Assembly: GCF_001870485.1 (NCBI RefSeq)
Contig: NZ_MDKE01000008.1
Span: 1-64,000, forward strand
Length of the DNA stretch: 64,000 nucleotides
Source of the DNA: Oceanisphaera psychrotolerans
GTDB lineage: Bacteria > Pseudomonadota > Gammaproteobacteria > Enterobacterales > Aeromonadaceae
Reading direction: 5' to 3'
Within the stretch, counting starts at the first letter, position 1. Each line of letters opens with the position of its first letter. Shown piece after piece: positions 60,120 through 64,000 of the stretch. The position numbers and the translations under genes were made by a program. A model generated the notes under the pieces. It was not told where the DNA came from. It saw nothing but the letters and a program-made list of their open reading frames with translations, and did no database searches.

Positions 60120-62390
60120 TCAGGCAACCTCGGACTTGTTGCTGCCCGTCGCTGCCCGGCTCAGCTCGCCGGGTTTGAAGCTGTCGACCGCGATGGCGTT
60201 GCGCCGCCGTTCATCGGCCTGCTTCAGCTTCTGCACCTCGGTATCATCGATAATGCCCTGCCCCCTGGCCTGAGCCAGCAGTTCATCGAAGGCCAGCTTG
60301 CGCGGCAGGGTGCCGTCCTTTTGCGCCTGACGCAGTTTTTTCTCGATTCCCTGCACCGACACCATGGCCAGAAAGGCGGCTTCCACCTCGCCCAGGCCCG
60401 GCTCGTCTGCGGTGGGGACATAACAGAGCGCCGTCAGCCGATCGCGTATTCCACCCGGGATCATCAGCAACTTGCCGATGGCCTGGGCATGTTTGTCCAA
60501 CGGCTTTTTATAGCGGTTACCCAACGGAAAGATCAGCGCCTTCAGGGTCAACGCCACCGGTCGATTGGGGAAATTCTGGAAGAAACCGTCCAACGCCTCG
60601 CCAATCAGGTACAGGTTACGGCTCAGCGCATAATGCACGAACGGCAGTTCGTCGGCGGGGCGACCATTGTCCTCAAAGAACTTGAGGGTGGCGCTCCCCA
60701 GATAGAGATGACTCAGCACATCGCCCAACCGGGCCGAGATCATCTCCTTGCGCTTGAGCTCACCGCCCAGCAACAGCATCGACACATCGGCACAGAGTGC
60801 CAGCGCCTTGCTCATCCGTGCCAGTTGCCGGTAGTAACACGCCGTTTCACCAGACACCGGGGCGCCGTTGAAACGGGCGCCACTCAGCCCCTGCCAGAGC
60901 GCACCGAATACGTTGCCGGTGGCAAAGCCGATGTGCTTGAACAGCAGTCGATCAAAGGCTTCCAGCCCCGCCTGTTTATCCGGGTTGGCGGCCGCCTCCA
61001 GCTCCTGCAATACATAAGGATGGCAACGGGTGGCTCCCTGGCCGAAGATCATCAGGTTGCGGGTCAGAATATTGGCCCCCTCCACCGTGATCGCCACCGG
61101 GATGCCCATGTAGTTGTGCGCCAGGTAGTTCCTGGGCCCCATCTGGATTGCCTTGCCGGCGTGCACGTCCATGGCGTCATCAAGCACCATCCGGGCCATT
61201 TCGGTCATGTGATATTTGGAGATGGCGGTGACGATGGCCGGGCTTTCGTTCAGGTCCAGCGCCCGGGTGGTCAGCCGCCGGGTCGCTTCCAGCTGATAGG
61301 TCAGGCCACCGATCCGGGCCAGGGCTTCCTGCACCCCTTCGAACTTGCCGATGGACAAACCGAATTGCTTGCGCACAAAGGCATAGGCGCTGGTGCTGCG
61401 TACCGCCAGGTGGCCACTGGCTGTGCCCAGCGCCGGCAGAGAAATACCCCGCCCCGCCGACAGGCATTCCACCAGCATGCGCCAACCCCGGCCCGCATAG
61501 TCCGGGCCACCGATGATCCAGTCTATGGGAATGAACACATCCTGGCCGCGCGTGGTGCCGTTCAGAAAAGCCAGCCCCATGGGGAAGTGACGGTCGCCCA
61601 GCTCGACTCCCGGGTGGCTGGTCGGTATCAGCGCACAGGTGATGCCAGGCTCCTTCTCACCGCCCAGCAGCCCGTCGGGATCGAACAGTTTGAAGGCCAG
61701 TCCCAGCACCGTGGCTCGTGGCGCCAGCGTGATATAACGCTTGTCCCAGTTCAGAAGAATGCCCAGTACCTGCTCGCCATCGTGGTCTCCGTGACATACC
61801 ACACCGCTGTCGGGAATGGCCCCGGCATCGGAGCCGGCCTCCGGCCCGGTGAGGGCGAAGCAAGGCACCTCGGTGCCCCGGGCCAGGCCCGGCAGCCAGT
61901 GGTTTTTCTGCTCATCGGTGCCGTAGTGCATCAACAACTCGCCGGGGCCCAGAGAATTCGGCACCATGACGGTCACGGCGGCACTGACGCTGCGCGACGC
62001 GATGCGTGCCACTATGGTGGAGTTGGCATAGGCGGAAAAATCGCGGCCGCCGTAGGATTCAGGGATGATCAGCGAGAAAAAGCCTTCCTGCTTGATGTAA
62101 TCCCACACCGGCTCGGGCAGCTCCCGTTCATCGTTGACGATATAATGATCGTCCAGCATGGTCAGCAGGGTGTCCACCTGGTTATCGAGAAACTGCTGTT
62201 CTTCATCGGTCAGGGTCGAGGGGCCATACGCCATCAGCGTTGACCAGTCCGGCTTGCCGCCGAACAGTTCACCATCCCACCAGACCGAACCGGCTTCCAT
62301 CGCTTCACGCTCGGTCACCGACAGCGGCGGCAGAATCTTCTTGAAGGTGGCAAAGGCCGGTTCACTGATCCACTTCTTGCGCAAACTCAT
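60120..62390 (-). CDS. fadE: Acyl-CoA dehydrogenase FadE
   Basis: 756 residues from ATG 62390 behind GAGAGGGAAC. First oxidation step of fatty acid beta-oxidation. Acyl-CoA dehydrogenase landmarks: FSLIIPESYGGRDFS, CFALTGPEAGSDAGAIPDSG, GGPDYAGRGWRMLVECLSAGRGISLPA, and a FadE-specific C-terminal extension. It lacks the N-terminal membrane helices of E. coli FadE (814 residues), like many shorter homologues. It follows the TetR gene by 31 bp on the same strand, so the two are probably one operon. Confidence 0.95.
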   Translation of the reverse strand: MSLRKKWISEPAFATFKKILPPLSVTEREAMEAGSVWWDGELFGGKPDWSTLMAYGPSTLTDEEQQFLDNQVDTLLTMLDDHYIVNDERELPEPVWDYIKQEGFFSLIIPESYGGRDFSAYANSTIVARIASRSVSAAVTVMVPNSLGPGELLMHYGTDEQKNHWLPGLARGTEVPCFALTGPEAGSDAGAIPDSGVVCHGDHDGEQVLGILLNWDKRYITLAPRATVLGLAFKLFDPDGLLGGEKEPGITCALIPTSHPGVELGDRHFPMGLAFLNGTTRGQDVFIPIDWIIGGPDYAGRGWRMLVECLSAGRGISLPALGTASGHLAVRSTSAYAFVRKQFGLSIGKFEGVQEALARIGGLTYQLEATRRLTTRALDLNESPAIVTAISKYHMTEMARMVLDDAMDVHAGKAIQMGPRNYLAHNYMGIPVAITVEGANILTRNLMIFGQGATRCHPYVLQELEAAANPDKQAGLEAFDRLLFKHIGFATGNVFGALWQGLSGARFNGAPVSGETACYYRQLARMSKALALCADVSMLLLGGELKRKEMISARLGDVLSHLYLGSATLKFFEDNGRPADELPFVHYALSRNLYLIGEALDGFFQNFPNRPVALTLKALIFPLGNRYKKPLDKHAQAIGKLLMIPGGIRDRLTALCYVPTADEPGLGEVEAAFLAMVSVQGIEKKLRQAQKDGTLPRKLAFDELLAQARGQGIIDDTEVQKLKQADERRRNAIAVDSFKPGELSRAATGSNKSEVA

Positions 62391-62421
62391 GTTCCCTCTC
62401 CTCATTAACCGGTAGAGTCAC

Positions 62422-63051
62422 TCAACAGGGAGTGGCGCCGACGCCGCTGGCCAGATAAGGAATCACCTTACGCACCAGACCTTCCACATCGATGTCTTCA
62501 TCGAAATCGGCTTTGGCAATCTCCCGCAGTGCGTCACTCGACGCCATGGTGAATACCACGGTTCCCAGGGTGAAATGCAGTCGCCAGAACACATCGGCCG
62601 ATGACAACTCAGGCACCGCCTTGTGAATGGCCTGGGTAAAATGCTCCATTACCTCGCCATAATGATTGACGATAAACCAGCGTAAAAATCCCTGATTATC
62701 GATATAACCCCGCCCCAACAGTTGCAAAAAGGTTTCGGGTCCCCGACGCTTGATCACCCTGAGCTCCATCAGTGGCGCCACGAAGCAGTCGAATACCTGA
62801 TGCAGGTTAATGGCGGGCTCTGTAAGCAGTTGCCGCAGCGCCGCATCGACCCTGGGCATGAAAATAGCCAGGTAGCGATCCATCACCGCCTTGATCAGGT
62901 CTTTCTTGGAGCCGAAATGATAGTTGACCGAAGCCAGATTAACGTCGGCCGCGCCGGTGATCCGCCGCAGCGAGGTATCGTTGAACCCCTGCTCGGCAAA
63001 CAACACCTCGGCGGCATTGAGTATCTTCTGCTTGGTGTCTTTTTTGCTCAC
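62422..63051 (-). CDS. TetR-family regulator, PsrA-like
   Basis: 209 residues. N-terminal helix-turn-helix KQKILNAAEVLFAEQGFNDTSLRRITGAADVNLASVNYHFGSKKDLI, with the sequence style of PsrA, the fatty-acid-responsive repressor of Pseudomonas and Shewanella; ligand domain after residue 60. The operon with fadE supports this. An A/T-arm palindrome just upstream could be its own operator. Confidence 0.8.
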   Translation of the reverse strand: MSKKDTKQKILNAAEVLFAEQGFNDTSLRRITGAADVNLASVNYHFGSKKDLIKAVMDRYLAIFMPRVDAALRQLLTEPAINLHQVFDCFVAPLMELRVIKRRGPETFLQLLGRGYIDNQGFLRWFIVNHYGEVMEHFTQAIHKAVPELSSADVFWRLHFTLGTVVFTMASSDALREIAKADFDEDIDVEGLVRKVIPYLASGVGATPC

Positions 63052-63066
63052 GATCCGGCCTCGAAA

Positions 63067-63084
63067 TAAAACAACTGTTTAAAA
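63067..63084. promoter_or_regulatory. Candidate PsrA-type operator upstream of the TetR gene
   Basis: AAACA-AC-TGTTT (63069-63080) with AT flanks, 18 bp before the start codon. PsrA sites have the form GAAAC-N2-4-GTTTC; the outer G/C is missing here, so the match is partial. Confidence 0.4.
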
Positions 63085-63217
63085 TCTACGTTTCATGGTC
63101 GATGACTGTCAAGCTGAACCACCGTGATAAATTTTCCCTTTTTGGCACATTTAACGGGAACCTTCCGGCCGTCCCCCGCTCCAATGTAATGCCACTGCAA
63201 TTAAGCACTAAGTCTTC

Positions 63218-63242
63218 GCCCAGCCCTGCTGGGCATTTTTTT
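63218..63242 (+). terminator. Orphan rho-independent terminator upstream of rsmS
   Basis: GCCCAGC-CCT-GCTGGGC then ATTTTTTT. No plus-strand gene precedes it; the upstream gene points away. It either ends a small RNA beginning somewhere in 63085-63200 or attenuates rsmS, whose start lies 41 bp on. Confidence 0.8.
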
Positions 63243-63282
63243 GCGTACAATAGCGCCTTCGCTGATAGCAGAGGGAGACACA

Positions 63283-63444
63283 ATGAGCCTGGCCGATGCC
63301 CCGCCGGAAATTCAACTGGCGGTAGACTTGATTGAACTACTGGAACTCAATGACGTGGATCCGGCCGTTGCCCTGGCGGCGCTGGCCATCGTCAAAACGG
63401 ACTGTGAACGCAAACTGACACGACCCGTCGAGCCGGGTGAATAA
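63283..63444 (+). CDS. rsmS: RsmS/YbaM family small regulatory protein
   Basis: 53 residues, MSLADAPPEIQLAVDLIELLELNDVDPAVALAALAIVKTDCERKL (shown in the family pattern MSLExAPxxxxLAVDLIxLLE...ALxIVKxDxExKLTR). It matches YbaM/RsmS (DUF2496). GAGGGAGA lies before ATG 63283. In Pectobacterium the relative affects secondary metabolism and virulence; the role here is unknown. Confidence 0.85.
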   Translation: MSLADAPPEIQLAVDLIELLELNDVDPAVALAALAIVKTDCERKLTRPVEPGE

Positions 63445-63542
63445 CCCGATGGCTCAGACGTTGTCTATTGAAGATGCACCCCGGCGTCCCTCTCGATGAT
63501 GCTGGCGCATCCACACGCCTGAGGATATGCTCTTGCGCAGTG

Positions 63543-64000
63543 ATGCCTGTCGAGTTCAACATGTTCAATACCTTGCCCGATAACCTGATTTCCCGCTGGC
63601 TGCTGATTTTTCTGCTGGTGGTCGCGGTTTACTTTTTCAATGACTTTCTGGTTCCTGTGCTGGGCGCCCTGATCATCGGTTTTGCCAGCTGGCCGCTCTA
63701 CACCCGGCTGCTGCGGCTGTGCGGGGGCCGGGATATGGTCGCCGCCAGCCTTGCGGTGCTGCTGGTCATGTTGATCCTGGTGGTGCCGCTGTCATTTGCC
63801 TTTGCCTACGCCTTCGGAGAAATAAAGGGTTGGGTCGAGCTGCTTATCGAAGTCAACCGGCAGGGGGCAGCCATACCGGAATGGATAAGAGCATTACCCG
63901 CCCTGGGCAGCTGGCTGACCCCCTACTGGGATCAATACGTGGCCGAGCCCCAGGCGCTGAGCGAGCTGGTGCGTCTGCTCAGCGGCGAACAACTCGGCAA
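63543..64000 (+). CDS. AI-2E/PerM family transporter, 5' part
   Basis: Open to the window end (152 codons seen). Hydrophobic start LISRWLLIFLLVVAVYFFN, then ALIIGFASWPLYTRLLRL and MVAASLAVLLVMLILVVPLSF, followed by a periplasmic-facing stretch: the beginning of the AI-2E exporter/PerM (YdiK-like) family. ATG 63561 is an alternative start. The substrate is not inferable. Confidence 0.8.
   Translation, partial: MPVEFNMFNTLPDNLISRWLLIFLLVVAVYFFNDFLVPVLGALIIGFASWPLYTRLLRLCGGRDMVAASLAVLLVMLILVVPLSFAFAYAFGEIKGWVELLIEVNRQGAAIPEWIRALPALGSWLTPYWDQYVAEPQALSELVRLLSGEQLG

Noticed and set aside
60321-62243. 640-codon ORF antisense to fadE
   Set aside because: Shadow of fadE with the same unnatural composition.

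Overview
The window looks like a chromosomal segment of a marine or brackish gammaproteobacterium of the Aeromonadales, near Oceanimonas, Oceanisphaera or Zobellella. I infer this from gene content and order and from moderately high GC; I could not run a similarity search. The conserved backbone includes htpG, fadJ-fadI, putP, fadL, hns, pyrF-lapB-lapA-ihfB-rpsA-cmk, ribA, fruA-fruK-fruB with divergent cra, yccA-yccS-tusE, grxD, sodB, rimO, hexR-pykA, fadE with a PsrA-like regulator, and rsmS.

Layout. 1-12.3 kb: a surface-polysaccharide cluster. It opens with the edge of an IS630-type transposase, followed by an AT-rich GT61 glycosyltransferase, ugd, four large glycan-assembly genes and a two-module KpsC. 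12.4-22.8 kb: htpG behind a very good sigma-32 promoter, beta-oxidation genes (fadJ, fadI, fadL), an ECF sigma factor with a DUF3379 partner, and putP. 22.9-26.8 kb: an EAL/HDOD protein, an NhaC-type transporter preceded by a lysine riboswitch (so probably a lysine transporter), and hns. 26.8-33.3 kb: the pyrF-lapBA-ihfB-rpsA-cmk block and ribA. 33.3-40.4 kb: the fructose PTS, with an unusually large FruB carrying two HPr domains, facing cra across a Cra operator. 40.4-47.0 kb: housekeeping genes and a tRNA-Ser.

47.1-55.9 kb is a metal-resistance islet that interrupts rimO. The first codons of the native rimO remain at 47072, and an intact rimO with a different 5' end restarts at 55889. Between them lie a Met/His-rich periplasmic protein, a CusBA-like copper/silver RND exporter with small HG-rich periplasmic proteins under a CopR/CusR-like box, and a reduced mercury operon: merR, a fused merT-merP remnant, merF and merA. 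A second copy of the rimO promoter region lies at the junction of the copper and mercury modules, which suggests two successive insertions at the same target. 55.9-64 kb returns to backbone.

Five genes carry single-base deletions in short homopolymers: the GT61 gene, the GT2/GT4 fusion, fruA, tusE and the cusA-like gene. Because conserved genes are hit too, an indel-prone assembly is a serious alternative to real gene decay, and this caveat applies to every 'broken' gene here.
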